From positions 198,438 to 262,437 of the forward strand of contig CBDCZI010000011.1 in the NCBI GenBank assembly GCA_965224495.1: a stretch of DNA of 64,000 nt, read 5' to 3'. The notes beneath the pieces are model-generated. The model had not been told where the DNA came from. It saw only the letters and a program-made list of their open reading frames with translations, and did no database searches. Both the position numbers and the translations under genes were made by a program. Shown here piece after piece: positions 8,882-18,608 of the stretch. This DNA is from CBDCZI01 sp965224495 (GTDB lineage: Bacteria; Bacteroidota; Bacteroidia; Cytophagales; JAAEPT01). Each line of letters begins with the position of its first letter. Position 1 is the stretch's first letter.

Positions 8882-10273
8882 ATGGAAACGTACAAACACC
8901 TTATAGAAAAAACATTTGACTTCCCAAACAACGAGTTTGAGACAAAAAACGACGAATTACTTTTTAACGGGGTAAACTTACAAGAGATTATCAAAAAATA
9001 CGGCACTCCTTTACGTTTGACCTACCTACCCAAAGTTGGTGAGAAAATAAAAACAGCGAACGAACTTTTTCAACAAACATTCAAAAAACTGAATTACAAA
9101 GGCGACTACACGTATTCCTACTGTACAAAATCCAACCATTTTAAGTTTATCATAGAGGAGACACTCAGGTATGGTTCGCAAATCGAAACTTCTTCGGCTT
9201 TTGATCTTGACATTATCAAAAAGTTGCACCAAGAAAATAAATTAACGAAAGACATTCTGATTCTTTGTAATGGTTTCAAACGTCCTCAATACGTAGAAAA
9301 CATTATTGATTTAATCAATCAAGGCTTTGAAAAATGCACACCTATTCTTGATCATTTAGAAGAAATAAAAACATACAGAGAAAATATCAAAAAAGATTTT
9401 CAAGTAGGTATCCGTTGTGCCTCTGACGAAGAACCACAATTTGAGTTTTACACCTCTCGCTTAGGTATTCGCTATACAGATATCATCGAGCATTACCAAA
9501 AAGAAATCGCTCCCTACCCCAATGTAAAGCTTAAAATATTACATTTTTTCATTAACTCAGGAATCAAAGACACTTCTTATTATTGGAGTGAATTGCAACG
9601 CTTAGTTAATAAGTATTGCGAACTCAAAAAAGTGTGCCCAGAACTTGATACGCTCGATATTGGTGGTGGTTTCCCTATCAAAACTTCACTCGATTTTTCG
9701 TATGATTTCCCGCATATCGTTACTGAGATTATCTCGACTATTCAGCGAATTTGCAAACAAAACAACGTTCCAGAACCTCATATCGTTACCGAATTTGGAA
9801 GCTATACGGTTGCCGAAAGCGGTGCGATGATTTATAGTATTCTCAATAAAAAATTGCAGAACGATAAAGAACTTTGGTATATGATTGACAGTTCGTTTAT
9901 CACCAATATGCCTGATACCTGGGCGCTCAATCAACGATTCATTTTATTAGGTATAAACAATTGGAATTCAGAATACCAAAGAGTAAACCTTGGTGGTCTT
10001 ACTTGTGATTCGATGGATTATTACAACTCCGAAACACACAGTGCCAATATATATTTACCAAATTTTGACCCAAAAAAGGAGGAACAATTTATTGGTTTTT
10101 TCCACACAGGAGCTTACCAAGAAGCGCTTGGAGGTTACGGAGGCACACAACATTGCTTGATTCCAAACACCAAACACGTAGTAATTACCAAAGATAAAAA
10201 CGGAACATTAACAGACAAACTCTTTGAAGACGAACAGTCGAGTGATGCTATGTTAAAAATATTGGGTTATTAA
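8882..10273 (+). CDS. speA: Arginine decarboxylase, SpeA-like fold-type III PLP enzyme
   Basis: 463 residues. The fold is alanine-racemase-like: the PLP lysine is in YSYCTKSNHF (about 76-85), and the Gly-rich phosphate-binding segment TLDIGGGFPIK is at about 257-267. The length and the pattern (no long insertion, unlike the 630-residue proteobacterial SpeA) match the short Bacteroidota enzyme annotated as arginine decarboxylase, which makes agmatine for polyamine synthesis. A diaminopimelate or carboxynorspermidine decarboxylase role is a weaker alternative. The ATG at 8882 lies 156 nt from the divergent argS start; no consensus promoter was identified there. Confidence 0.82.
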   Translation: METYKHLIEKTFDFPNNEFETKNDELLFNGVNLQEIIKKYGTPLRLTYLPKVGEKIKTANELFQQTFKKLNYKGDYTYSYCTKSNHFKFIIEETLRYGSQIETSSAFDLDIIKKLHQENKLTKDILILCNGFKRPQYVENIIDLINQGFEKCTPILDHLEEIKTYRENIKKDFQVGIRCASDEEPQFEFYTSRLGIRYTDIIEHYQKEIAPYPNVKLKILHFFINSGIKDTSYYWSELQRLVNKYCELKKVCPELDTLDIGGGFPIKTSLDFSYDFPHIVTEIISTIQRICKQNNVPEPHIVTEFGSYTVAESGAMIYSILNKKLQNDKELWYMIDSSFITNMPDTWALNQRFILLGINNWNSEYQRVNLGGLTCDSMDYYNSETHSANIYLPNFDPKKEEQFIGFFHTGAYQEALGGYGGTQHCLIPNTKHVVITKDKNGTLTDKLFEDEQSSDAMLKILGY

Positions 10274-10338
10274 CCTTTTAATTTACAATGAGATAGGTTT
10301 TTTATCTGATTTATATCAATCTTTATCCTTAGCAAGAC

Positions 10339-10368
10339 TTGTTTATTCGCCTTAAACTACTACCTTTG
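10339..10368 (+). promoter_or_regulatory. Bacteroidota-type promoter of tRNA-Asp
   Basis: TTG at 10339-10341 is followed after 19 nt by TACCTTTG at 10361-10368, a perfect TTG-N19-TAnnTTTG match. Transcription would start near 10375, about 40 nt before the tRNA. Confidence 0.8.
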
Positions 10369-10415
10369 TATCACCTTAAAGAAACAGAAAACGATTTGTT
10401 TCGATAAGCCAAAAC

Positions 10416-10489
10416 GGTTTGGTAGTTCAGTTGGTTAGAATGCCTGCCTGTCACGCAGGAGGTCGCGAGTTCGAGTCTCGTCCAGACCG
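10416..10489 (+). tRNA. tRNA-Asp (GTC)
   Basis: The 74 nt fold into a full cloverleaf. Acceptor GGTTTGG pairs with CCAGACC (one G-U), with discriminator G at 10489. The anticodon arm is CCTGC-CTGTCAC-GCAGG, giving anticodon GTC. The T-loop TTCGAGT is standard. The 3' CCA is not encoded. It has its own promoter upstream and a strong terminator 7 nt downstream. Confidence 0.97.
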
Positions 10490-10495
10490 CTTTTG

Positions 10496-10528
10496 AAGCC
10501 TCTCATTTAATTATGAGAGGCTTTTTTT
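10496..10528 (+). terminator. Rho-independent terminator after tRNA-Asp
   Basis: GCCTCTCAT (10498-10506) pairs with ATGAGAGGC (10513-10521), followed by seven T. The stem can also serve the convergent gene ending at 10582, though the T-run is weaker on that side. Confidence 0.9.
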
Positions 10529-10581
10529 ATGTGCTATTCTTTTTGAAAGGTAGCAAATGGATCAAGGACAACTCAACCCTT

Positions 10582-12051
10582 TTAATTATAGCTATCTACT
10601 AAGTCTATAAACTCATCTTTACTCACCAAACGGTAAACCAATAAGTGGTTAATACGATTACTTTCAGCAACATATATACTACTATTTTTTAGTTTGTATG
10701 CTAATATCTTATACGCTACACCTTTTGGTACTTCACCAAAAGAATACCTACCCTTGCTTACCTCAACCCCATTAAGTAAACTGTTAAATGCTGGAAAAAC
10801 CAACCGAACCATTACTCCTGGCTCTGTGTCAACTATTACTTCTATTTTTTCATCCTTAGAGACTTTATAAAATCTATCGCAATTTATCCAACCCAACTTA
10901 GACACGCTATAGACTAGTTTCCCAATATCAGCATTAGACAAGTCAGCATAAGTCTTCTCTCTGAATTCCTTCACGACTCTCTTGTCAAGAACATCGCGTA
11001 TAGAATCTGTCAAATTACCAACAGGAATCTCAAATGTAAATCTTGTTTTTATAGGAAATCTTGTGAACTTTATTTTTGGGATTCGCTCAATCAACTTCTT
11101 TTTCTCTAAGCTATCCAACAAACCATACAACTCCTCCACCTTAACAAACAAAACCTTACCATTAAGCACCACATACTCCCCTTTGTACAATACATAGCTG
11201 TCAGACTGGACAGTATACAAGTCCCAAATTTCATTTGACCCTAATCTTTTAATTCTACTTTCCCCTACCACAGACCTACGCAACACCGCCCTTTGCCTCC
11301 TCTCCTCTACAGGCTGAGACCAAAGAACTCTCACGGAGTCCCTTTCTCCATAAAATAATTGATACCCTTTTTTATCCGTTTTTTTAGATACCTCAAGTAC
11401 AATACGGACTCCTTTCTTTAATATCACTTTTCGCTGACCCACAAAAGCCTCTATTTTATACATCCCAGCACTCTCCAGTAATCCCTCATCAGCACGCGCA
11501 TCCAAACCTGCCAATAAAAAGTCCGACTTAGTAACATACTCACTAACCTCTATCCTTATAGTCATCACCCCTCTTTCGCTAAACACATTAGGAGGAATCC
11601 TAACAACCGCCCCTCTCTTGGTTTTTATCACAACACCTCTATCGTTTCTGTAAAAAACAGGACTCATTTGCTTTACACTATTCTTCAACACCAATGGATT
11701 CTTGTGGTATTTCAAAACCACCTTCCGTTGCAACTCCTCCTTTTCTCCATCAGATAAAACCTCTCCATACACTTTTGTTTTTATGTTTTTCAGCTCAAAC
11801 CCTCTTGCTACTAATTCTTTTTTAACAGCCATCACCCTTTTCTTTGCTAGTAAAAAATTACTTGAAACATCCCCTTCAGTATCCGTATAGCCTTTCAATA
11901 GAACCTTACCATTAGGAACACTATCCAACACCAAAATAGCCGATTCACTTAAAACAAATGAGCCAGATAAAAAAAGAACTGTCAGCGATTTAACCTGAGC
12001 AGAAAGAACCAATGGAACTATTACAGAAATAAGAAAGAACAAACGTAGCAT
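10582..12051 (-). CDS. Secreted protein with N-terminal OmpA-like domain and ZU5-like region
   Basis: 489 residues. A signal peptide (MLRLFFLISVIVPLVLSAQ) is followed by an OmpA C-terminal-like peptidoglycan-binding domain at about 20-115: KGYTDTEGD and SNFLLAKKRVMAVKKELVARGF carry the conserved Asp and Arg. That domain normally sits at the C-terminus; here it leads. At about 140-230 a segment (VVRIPPNVFSERG, then GLLESAGMYKIEA) resembles the ZU5-like domain of large Bacteroidota surface proteins. The remaining 260 residues are not recognised. It stands alone, convergent to tRNA-Asp, with 560 bp of non-coding DNA upstream. A role in linking envelope structures to the cell wall is inferred only. 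Confidence 0.7.
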   Translation of the reverse strand: MLRLFFLISVIVPLVLSAQVKSLTVLFLSGSFVLSESAILVLDSVPNGKVLLKGYTDTEGDVSSNFLLAKKRVMAVKKELVARGFELKNIKTKVYGEVLSDGEKEELQRKVVLKYHKNPLVLKNSVKQMSPVFYRNDRGVVIKTKRGAVVRIPPNVFSERGVMTIRIEVSEYVTKSDFLLAGLDARADEGLLESAGMYKIEAFVGQRKVILKKGVRIVLEVSKKTDKKGYQLFYGERDSVRVLWSQPVEERRQRAVLRRSVVGESRIKRLGSNEIWDLYTVQSDSYVLYKGEYVVLNGKVLFVKVEELYGLLDSLEKKKLIERIPKIKFTRFPIKTRFTFEIPVGNLTDSIRDVLDKRVVKEFREKTYADLSNADIGKLVYSVSKLGWINCDRFYKVSKDEKIEVIVDTEPGVMVRLVFPAFNSLLNGVEVSKGRYSFGEVPKGVAYKILAYKLKNSSIYVAESNRINHLLVYRLVSKDEFIDLVDSYN

Positions 12052-12615
12052 AATATTTTTTTAGCTATATAACTCACTCCGATACAATGGTTACACTTTA
12101 ATAAATTCATCAGTGATAACAGACACCCCGCATTACAAAGCATCAGAAACTAACGTTAGTATACTAAAACAAAACGAATAACTCCACCTTCCTTGTAAAG
12201 ACACTCTTCCTTCACTAAAAAAAAGGAGATTACTCACAAGTGCTATTTTACAGTTTCTGTTAAATCTTCTTTTCGCTAAAAACTTACATTAATTTCAAAA
12301 ATAATTTCCCCATAAAAAAAAACACCGTGAAATAAAACCCTTTATTACCAGCTCTCAAAACCTCAATAAAACGCAACGAACGCGATAGCACAAACAAACA
12401 TAAAGCAACACTTTACTTCTTTACCATTAAAAGACTAATAAACAATAAGTTACGAATTATACAACAAGACTTAAAGGACATTTTGTCAGTCTTTTTAAGT
12501 TGCAGTTTAAGAGACTTTCATGATAAAAACGACCTCCAACACCTTAAACAAAATAAAACGTATCCTACGAAAAAACACATTTACCAACAACCTCTTCTCC
12601 TTAAATATAAGACAC
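12052..12615. other. Long non-coding gap
   Basis: No reading frame with protein-like composition is visible on either strand. The DNA is A-rich on this strand. A 12-bp perfect palindrome (ACTAACGTTAGT, 12149-12160) is the only notable element; it could be an operator for the gene starting at 12051, but nothing else supports that. Confidence 0.5.
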
Positions 12616-12647
12616 AAAAAAACACCCTACCCCAAGGGATAACGTGT
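12616..12647 (-). terminator. Terminator of the GH57 gene
   Basis: On the minus strand an imperfect hairpin (ACAC...TATCCC/GGGGTA...GTGT) is followed by a run of seven T. It lies 27 nt past the stop codon of the amylase gene. Confidence 0.75.
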
Positions 12648-12673
12648 CAATAAAAAAGAGAAATCATTACAAT

Positions 12674-13840
12674 TTATTTTGAATGTGTTAATTTCAATTC
12701 AAAATCAGCAAGTATATTCATAAAAAAAACATAAGCATCGTAAGGCGAATTGTATGGGCTAAAATAACTATGTACCTCACCATCATCAGTTACTTTTGTT
12801 GACATATAATAAAAATGATCTGAGGTCAATAGCTTAGAAAAAACACTTTCATATTTTTTGTTTTTACGCAACCTCACCAATTTTTCTAATTCAAAAACTT
12901 TTTTTAATGCTTCTTTTTGCATTTCATTTCCTTCCCAAGCAGAAAGGTCTTTTGCCTTATCTGCCCAAGAACTCTCTCCTACTATAGAAAATAAATACGA
13001 TGGTTTGCCTTCTTTTATTTGCTCCGAAGGTGTTACAAACTCACCTCCTTGTGCGATAAAATCAGTGATAAAAGTCTCAAAAAAATCAAAAATAGCGTTC
13101 CCTTGATGGTGCTCCCCAATCGTTTCGTAATCAATAAAAACATTAACCACTTCTCTTTCTTCTTCCTTTATCCAATCAATATATTGCTGAGGTTTTAAAG
13201 GAAAAAACGACCAATTTTTATCAGAAAAACGAAAAGCCAACTCATCCGAACGGTTAAAATCCCGGTAAACAACTGGGAGCTCCTGCGCACCATCTACATA
13301 GAAGACACTACCTGCTTTAGGCAATTCAAGCCCTTCAGCCAACACTCCATCAAAACCAAACTCTGTCAATTTACTTATCAAATCAGGCGTATAAATAAGC
13401 TCCGTATTTCTAAATACACAAGGCTCACAACTAAACAAGCGAACAATCTTCTCCCTATGTAACTTGACTTGATTTACAAATTCATATTCAGAATACTTAA
13501 TAGATAACGAGTGATAATAAGTTTCTGACAACAACTCTACTTGCTCTGTTTTTACCAAATCCTGAAAAGAAGAAATCACTTGAGGTTGCCATTTTTCAAA
13601 TTGCTCCAAAGCCACTCCACTGATACTATAAGTCAGTTTCAATTGCTCTGGGTACCGAGCTAATAAGCGCTGAAATAATTTATTTGCGGGTAAATAACAC
13701 CTACGACTCACTTTTTCAATAATTTCTTTGTTAAAATCATCATTAAAATAAGTTTGTTTACTCCCAATAGCAAAAAAATCAAAAGGCTTTACCCTTTCTG
13801 GTTGGTGTACTTGAAAATAAAGACATACTTTTTGAGCCAT
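12674..13840 (-). CDS. Glycoside hydrolase family 57 alpha-amylase-like enzyme
   Basis: 388 residues, the size of compact bacterial GH57 enzymes. The N-terminal LYFQVHQPERV (about 7-17) is the GH57 motif-1 His region; FRNTELIYTPDL (about 142-153) carries the probable nucleophile Glu; VFIDYETIGEHHQ (about 230-242) carries the acid/base region. No signal peptide is seen, so it acts in the cytoplasm, presumably on glycogen-like alpha-glucans. In many Flavobacteriia this gene lies beside glycogen synthase or glycosyltransferase genes; here no such partner is adjacent. The gene has its own terminator. Confidence 0.88.
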   Translation of the reverse strand: MAQKVCLYFQVHQPERVKPFDFFAIGSKQTYFNDDFNKEIIEKVSRRCYLPANKLFQRLLARYPEQLKLTYSISGVALEQFEKWQPQVISSFQDLVKTEQVELLSETYYHSLSIKYSEYEFVNQVKLHREKIVRLFSCEPCVFRNTELIYTPDLISKLTEFGFDGVLAEGLELPKAGSVFYVDGAQELPVVYRDFNRSDELAFRFSDKNWSFFPLKPQQYIDWIKEEEREVVNVFIDYETIGEHHQGNAIFDFFETFITDFIAQGGEFVTPSEQIKEGKPSYLFSIVGESSWADKAKDLSAWEGNEMQKEALKKVFELEKLVRLRKNKKYESVFSKLLTSDHFYYMSTKVTDDGEVHSYFSPYNSPYDAYVFFMNILADFELKLTHSK

Positions 13841-13860
13841 AATTGTTAAAATTAAGACAT

Positions 13861-13888
13861 AAAAAAAACAGTAACTACCAATTACTGT
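13861..13888 (-). terminator. Terminator downstream of the 121-residue protein gene
   Basis: On the minus strand ACAGTAA/TTACTGT forms a 7-bp stem with a 7-nt loop followed by eight T. It separates the 121-residue gene from the GH57 gene. Confidence 0.75.
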
Positions 13889-13916
13889 TCTTTTCTCTCT
13901 TTATTGTAATAAAACG

Positions 13917-14282
13917 TTACGCTACATCGTAATAGAGCTTAAAATGAAAGCGTTGTTGATTTAAAATCTCTTTCGCCTCTTTTACCAAATCGTTATCATT
14001 AAAATCTATCGACAATTTAAAATAAGTACCTGGCCCTATACAAACCTCCTCCTCCCACAAATCATAAACAAACCCCATTTCATCCATCTGATCTTCCTCT
14101 ATCAGTACTGCGTAAAGTGCCTCTTCTTCCAATAAATTGTTAGAATGTACTTCGTAGCCCTCAGGAATATCTGAATCAGTCATGAAAACAAGGCGCTTCA
14201 ATTTAACCGCCCCTAAGGTTACAAAAGGTTGTAAAAATACTTTAGCCCCATACCCCCCTGAGCACTCAATAAACTTTTCCAT
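13917..14282 (-). CDS. Conserved-looking cytoplasmic protein of unknown function
   Basis: 121 residues, not recognised. It is acidic, without signal peptide or membrane helix. The sequence alternates short beta-prone stretches with acidic patches (LIEEDQMDEMGFVYDLWEEEVCIGPG) and ends in a basic amphipathic helix and YYDVA. It is bounded by terminator-like structure downstream and lies 72 nt after the sbcC stop. Codon use resembles the neighbours. Translation is plausible from length and composition, but no function can be given. Confidence 0.65.
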   Translation of the reverse strand: MEKFIECSGGYGAKVFLQPFVTLGAVKLKRLVFMTDSDIPEGYEVHSNNLLEEEALYAVLIEEDQMDEMGFVYDLWEEEVCIGPGTYFKLSIDFNDNDLVKEAKEILNQQRFHFKLYYDVA

Positions 14283-14354
14283 AATCCGTTAAAAAATAGT
14301 AGTCGATACAGTTTAATACGAACAAATACAAAAACGGTTATGAACTATGTTTAT

Positions 14355-17300
14355 TTATTTTTTCCAACTGCAACTAATCATACTCTCTCCCGAGTTATTA
14401 TCAATCAATAAAAACCGATCTATCTCATCTTTAAGTTCCTCAACGTGAGAGATAACCCCTACAACCCGTCCTTCTTTTCGCAACGATTTTAAGGTTTCAA
14501 AAACCAATGCTAACGATTCTGGGTCTAATGTCCCAAAACCTTCATCTAAGAAGAAAAAGTTTTGATTACTTCCGCTCTGCACCTGTATCATCTCTGCCAA
14601 AGCCAACGCTAAACACAAGGAAGCTTGAAAAGTCTGACCACCGGAAAGCGTCTTTACACTTCGTAATTGCCCATTATTATAAAAATCTCTTACATAAAAA
14701 TTGTTATCTTCATTAATTTCTAAACGCATTCGTTGTTTCGTCAATGGATAAAAACGCTTGTTTGCTTCATTACAGAGCTCGTGCAACTTCACTCCTGAGG
14801 CATAATTTACAAAACCACTATTCCTAAACAACCCCGTAAATATCTTCAATAAATCGGCTCTAACAAGTAATTTTTCTTGCTGAACATACAACTCTTTTTG
14901 CTCATTGAGTTTCTGCTCAACTTCTTTTACCTTAGACTGTTTTTCTGTGCGGTTTTCTTTTAGGTCTTCTAAATTAGAATAACTTAAATTAAACTTCTCT
15001 AAACATTCCAGGTATTCATTTTCATCAACATACTTACCACCTAACTCCTTTTCTAATGTGGTTATTGTAGCTTTTACAGCAGAAACGGAACTAGTATAAA
15101 CCTGTATTCTTTTTGTCGATTGCTCTATATCCAACGATTTACTTAACACCGTTTTCACTTGCTCCAATTTTGTTTTATCAGCAGAAAGTAAGCTTTCAAT
15201 GGATAAATTCACCACTACAAACTCTTCTTTAAGTAACACCCTATGCTTTGTTTCAAGTTCTAATTTGGTTGTTAAAGCCACCTTATCAAGCTCTAGTTTC
15301 TTTAGTTCTTTTTCAGTATCCTTAAATAAACGGATACTGTTGGCTATTTTATCTTTTATCTTTCTCGTTTGGTTTTCAGTTTGCTCTAAGGTGTTTTTTA
15401 AGTATTTAGGAAAAGAAAATCCTTTATTCAATACTTTCAGTTCCGTTTCTAAGCCTACACCTTCTTTTTCAAACCCCTGAACCGCCTCTTTGTATTTATT
15501 TAACCTCTTCTCTTGCTCAGACAATCCAACTTGTAGTTCTTCACGTTTAGAAATAGCTCCTTCTTGTTCTTTTTTTAATGTCTTTACAACGGTCAGTTGT
15601 TTGTGAACTAATGAGGTATTCTTAATTTGTTCGTCTTTATCCAATGCTAATTGAAATAAACTAACTCCTTTTTCTTTATTTTTATTTAGCTCTTGTTTAG
15701 TGATTTCTTTCTCTTTTTTCTTATCAATCAGTACTTGATTTTCTAACTTATAACTTACCAAACTCGTTTTTAACTGATTTTGATGGGCTGAATTAGTAAC
15801 TAATTCTTTTTCTAATACTATTAATTTATCTTCATCAACATGATGCATTCCTTGTTTTGGGTGTTCTTTAGAACCACAAACAGGACAATCTTCGCCATCT
15901 TTCAAATGAGCAGTATAAGTAGCCAAACCTACCGCTATTTTCAATTTTTCAATAGCTTTCTTCGTCGTTCCCTCGCTGGTTTCTAATGCCTTTATTCGTA
16001 TTGTAATGTCTTTCTCTGAAGTACAATCACCCAAAAGAGACAACAACATCGCTTCTTTTTGCTTTATAAAAGTAGTTAGTTCATTTAACTTCGTTTGAAG
16101 AAGCGATTCATTTTCTTCGTTTAACTTGATATTACTCGACAACTCAAACCAAAACTCATACGCCCCGCTTTTCAATAAATCAAAATAGTTACTTTTCAAC
16201 TTCACCACCTGCTGTTTTAAACGTATTTCTATCGCTAAAACCTTCTCTTGTTGAGTGTTTACATAACCCTGACCACTTTCTTGACGCTGTTTTAACTGCT
16301 CAAGATCACGTTGCTTTTTCTGAATTTCTTGAGCAACTTGTAAAGCTTCTAGTTGACGCTCCAATTCGGGGTGTTCCTCCACTTCTTTACTAAGTGTAGT
16401 AAATTCCTTTTTTGTATTTTCCAACAAAGGAAATAAATGCTCTTGGTCTTCTTTTAATGCATTTTCAAGTAGTAAAGATTGTTCGCACGCTTTATTTATA
16501 CGATCAAATTCGGTCAGTAAAATAGCGTAACGACTGTAATATATCTGGTATTCCTTTAACTCTTTTTCCAATTGAGCGATACGCTCCTTCTGTTTTTCTA
16601 GCTCAACCAGGTCTTCTTTATTCGTCTTGACCTTCTGCGTTAAGTCAATTAATTTTTCTAAGTTGTTTTTTTCTTTTTCTAATAACGAAACAGCCTTAGC
16701 TAATTCATCACACGCCTTTTTTACAGAAGTAAGCTCTTCTTGTTCCTTTTTTAAAATCTCTTTAGAATACTCAATATATCCACTCAATTTACCTTCTAAA
16801 ACAGCAACAGAAGTCTTGTTTTCATCTGAAAGAATTTTTGTTTTTCTATCCAACTCAAACTGATGCAAATGGAATAACTCCTTCAGCATCCGTGTCCTAT
16901 CAGTACCTGTTAGTTGAATAAAATCTTGAAACTTTCCTTGCGGAATAATCACTGTACGTTTAAAATTAGCGTAAGAAAGACCTACAATCCCTTCGGCACT
17001 AATACCTTCTTTTAAAGGTTCATAATCATTTCCTTTTAATTGGTATGCTTGTCTTTTTACCGTTACTTTTTCAAAATACTTTTTAGACCTTTTCCCTGAA
17101 ACAGTAAATAAGTATTGCGACCCTTTTTCCTCAAACTCAAACTCAATCACCAACTCTGTAGATTGTAGGTTCATTATGTTGTAAGCCCTATCATCTCTCC
17201 CGCCAAGTCTTTCTGACTGATTAAATAACGCCAAGGTAATCGCTTCCAGAATGGCAGTTTTCCCACTCCCTACAGCTCCAAAAATACCGAATAATTGTCC

Positions 17301-17381
17301 CTCTATCAGTGAAGTAAAATCTATATTTTGTTCCGATTTGTAAGAGTACAAACCTTTTATTTTCAATCGTATTGGTAGCAT
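14355..17381 (-). CDS. sbcC: Exonuclease SbcCD ATPase subunit SbcC
   Basis: 1008 residues with the Rad50/SMC layout. Walker A GAVGSGKT is near residue 36, then two long charged coiled-coil arms flank the zinc hook CPVC (about residue 496); the C-terminal half carries the ABC signature LSGGQTFQ and Walker B FFFLDEGFGTLDPES near the end. SbcC is the ATP-driven clamp that presents DNA ends and hairpins to the SbcD nuclease. It lies 18 nt downstream of sbcD in the same transcript, the usual arrangement. Confidence 0.96.
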   Translation of the reverse strand: MLPIRLKIKGLYSYKSEQNIDFTSLIEGQLFGIFGAVGSGKTAILEAITLALFNQSERLGGRDDRAYNIMNLQSTELVIEFEFEEKGSQYLFTVSGKRSKKYFEKVTVKRQAYQLKGNDYEPLKEGISAEGIVGLSYANFKRTVIIPQGKFQDFIQLTGTDRTRMLKELFHLHQFELDRKTKILSDENKTSVAVLEGKLSGYIEYSKEILKKEQEELTSVKKACDELAKAVSLLEKEKNNLEKLIDLTQKVKTNKEDLVELEKQKERIAQLEKELKEYQIYYSRYAILLTEFDRINKACEQSLLLENALKEDQEHLFPLLENTKKEFTTLSKEVEEHPELERQLEALQVAQEIQKKQRDLEQLKQRQESGQGYVNTQQEKVLAIEIRLKQQVVKLKSNYFDLLKSGAYEFWFELSSNIKLNEENESLLQTKLNELTTFIKQKEAMLLSLLGDCTSEKDITIRIKALETSEGTTKKAIEKLKIAVGLATYTAHLKDGEDCPVCGSKEHPKQGMHHVDEDKLIVLEKELVTNSAHQNQLKTSLVSYKLENQVLIDKKKEKEITKQELNKNKEKGVSLFQLALDKDEQIKNTSLVHKQLTVVKTLKKEQEGAISKREELQVGLSEQEKRLNKYKEAVQGFEKEGVGLETELKVLNKGFSFPKYLKNTLEQTENQTRKIKDKIANSIRLFKDTEKELKKLELDKVALTTKLELETKHRVLLKEEFVVVNLSIESLLSADKTKLEQVKTVLSKSLDIEQSTKRIQVYTSSVSAVKATITTLEKELGGKYVDENEYLECLEKFNLSYSNLEDLKENRTEKQSKVKEVEQKLNEQKELYVQQEKLLVRADLLKIFTGLFRNSGFVNYASGVKLHELCNEANKRFYPLTKQRMRLEINEDNNFYVRDFYNNGQLRSVKTLSGGQTFQASLCLALALAEMIQVQSGSNQNFFFLDEGFGTLDPESLALVFETLKSLRKEGRVVGVISHVEELKDEIDRFLLIDNNSGESMISCSWKK

Positions 17382-17399
17382 CTATTAAGTATTCCTCTT

Positions 17400-18608
17400 T
17401 TATTGAGCTAAGATTTCTCTAAACATTTCTTTTATTTCCTCATTCACTTCCTGTCCTTGTTTTTGCAAAAAATAAGCTTCAAACAATTCATCAATCGACT
17501 TTGTTAAGTCTACTGAATCTATCTCGTTAGCTAAAGACAGGTTTGTTATCTCAGGAATAATCCCCAAGATACCGTTGTGTACTTCGTGTAGTAATTTCTT
17601 ATCCGCAGTCGTTAAAAATTCTTCTTTGACTACTGTTATTTCGACCCAAGCATCTTGGTTTCCTTTCAGCCAATCTATACCTTCTTCGATAGATTGTGCC
17701 TTAAAACGCAACAAACGTTTCCCAGCTTTCAACTCTATGGCTTGGTAAGCCAACTTCCCTTTCCCGTCAGTCTCAATCAACATAACGTATTTTTGTTGAT
17801 TGACTTCACTAAATGAATACGCTAAAGGACTTCCAGAATAAACAACAGGAAAAGGCTTTTTTGACACAGCGTGTTTACGATGCAAATGTCCTAAAGCCAC
17901 ATATTCTAATTGTTTCGGGAAATTTGACGTGAAAATTGCTTGTGCCCCACCAACATGTAAAATCGGTTTTTCATCGTCTGGCTCTTCAGGCATTTCATTT
18001 TTATTTTTGGCAACAAACAAGTGTGCCATCAATATATTTGTCGCATCAACAGACGCTCTATCCTTTAAAATTTTTGTCCAATGTTCAGCTAGTAGCTCCC
18101 GTAATCCCGATTCACTATCACCCCCCAATAAACTCGTTTTCATACGAAATTCATTGGCATAAGGAGTTAACAAAAGACGTAAAACCTCTTTAGAATTAGG
18201 GATACTCAATTCAACCACTCCCTTATCTGAATATAATATTTCTAAGCCCTCACTTAACTTTATAGGTTTCAAATGCGAGGTTGGGTAAGGAACAAGTAAA
18301 ATTCCACACTCTATAGCCAAAGGATCTGGCGCACCAATTCGGTCGGGAGAATCGTGATTTCCTGCAATTACCACTACCCAACGTTTGCCGTTTCCCGACA
18401 AACGTTTTAAGGTTTTATAAAATAATTCGGTCGCATCAATTGGAGGGTTAAAAGTATCAAATAAATCTCCCGCAATTAAAACAACATCTATCTCTTCTTT
18501 CTCTACAAACTCACAGATTTCTTCTAATACCTCAATTTGCTCTGGCAAACGACTTACATCATACAAACGTTTACCTAAATGCCAATCAGCAGTATGAAGT
18601 ATTTTCAT
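17400..18608 (-). CDS. sbcD: Exonuclease SbcCD nuclease subunit SbcD
   Basis: 402 residues. All Mre11-type metallophosphoesterase motifs are present in order: HTADWHLGK (5-13), IAGDLFDTFNP (about 45-55), VIAGNHDSP (about 80-88) and ALGHLHRKH (about 238-246). It is the endo/exonuclease partner of SbcC and cleaves DNA hairpins and blocked ends. The ATG overlaps the stop of the upstream 139-residue gene as TAATG, implying coupled translation. Confidence 0.96.
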   Translation of the reverse strand: MKILHTADWHLGKRLYDVSRLPEQIEVLEEICEFVEKEEIDVVLIAGDLFDTFNPPIDATELFYKTLKRLSGNGKRWVVVIAGNHDSPDRIGAPDPLAIECGILLVPYPTSHLKPIKLSEGLEILYSDKGVVELSIPNSKEVLRLLLTPYANEFRMKTSLLGGDSESGLRELLAEHWTKILKDRASVDATNILMAHLFVAKNKNEMPEEPDDEKPILHVGGAQAIFTSNFPKQLEYVALGHLHRKHAVSKKPFPVVYSGSPLAYSFSEVNQQKYVMLIETDGKGKLAYQAIELKAGKRLLRFKAQSIEEGIDWLKGNQDAWVEITVVKEEFLTTADKKLLHEVHNGILGIIPEITNLSLANEIDSVDLTKSIDELFEAYFLQKQGQEVNEEIKEMFREILAQ

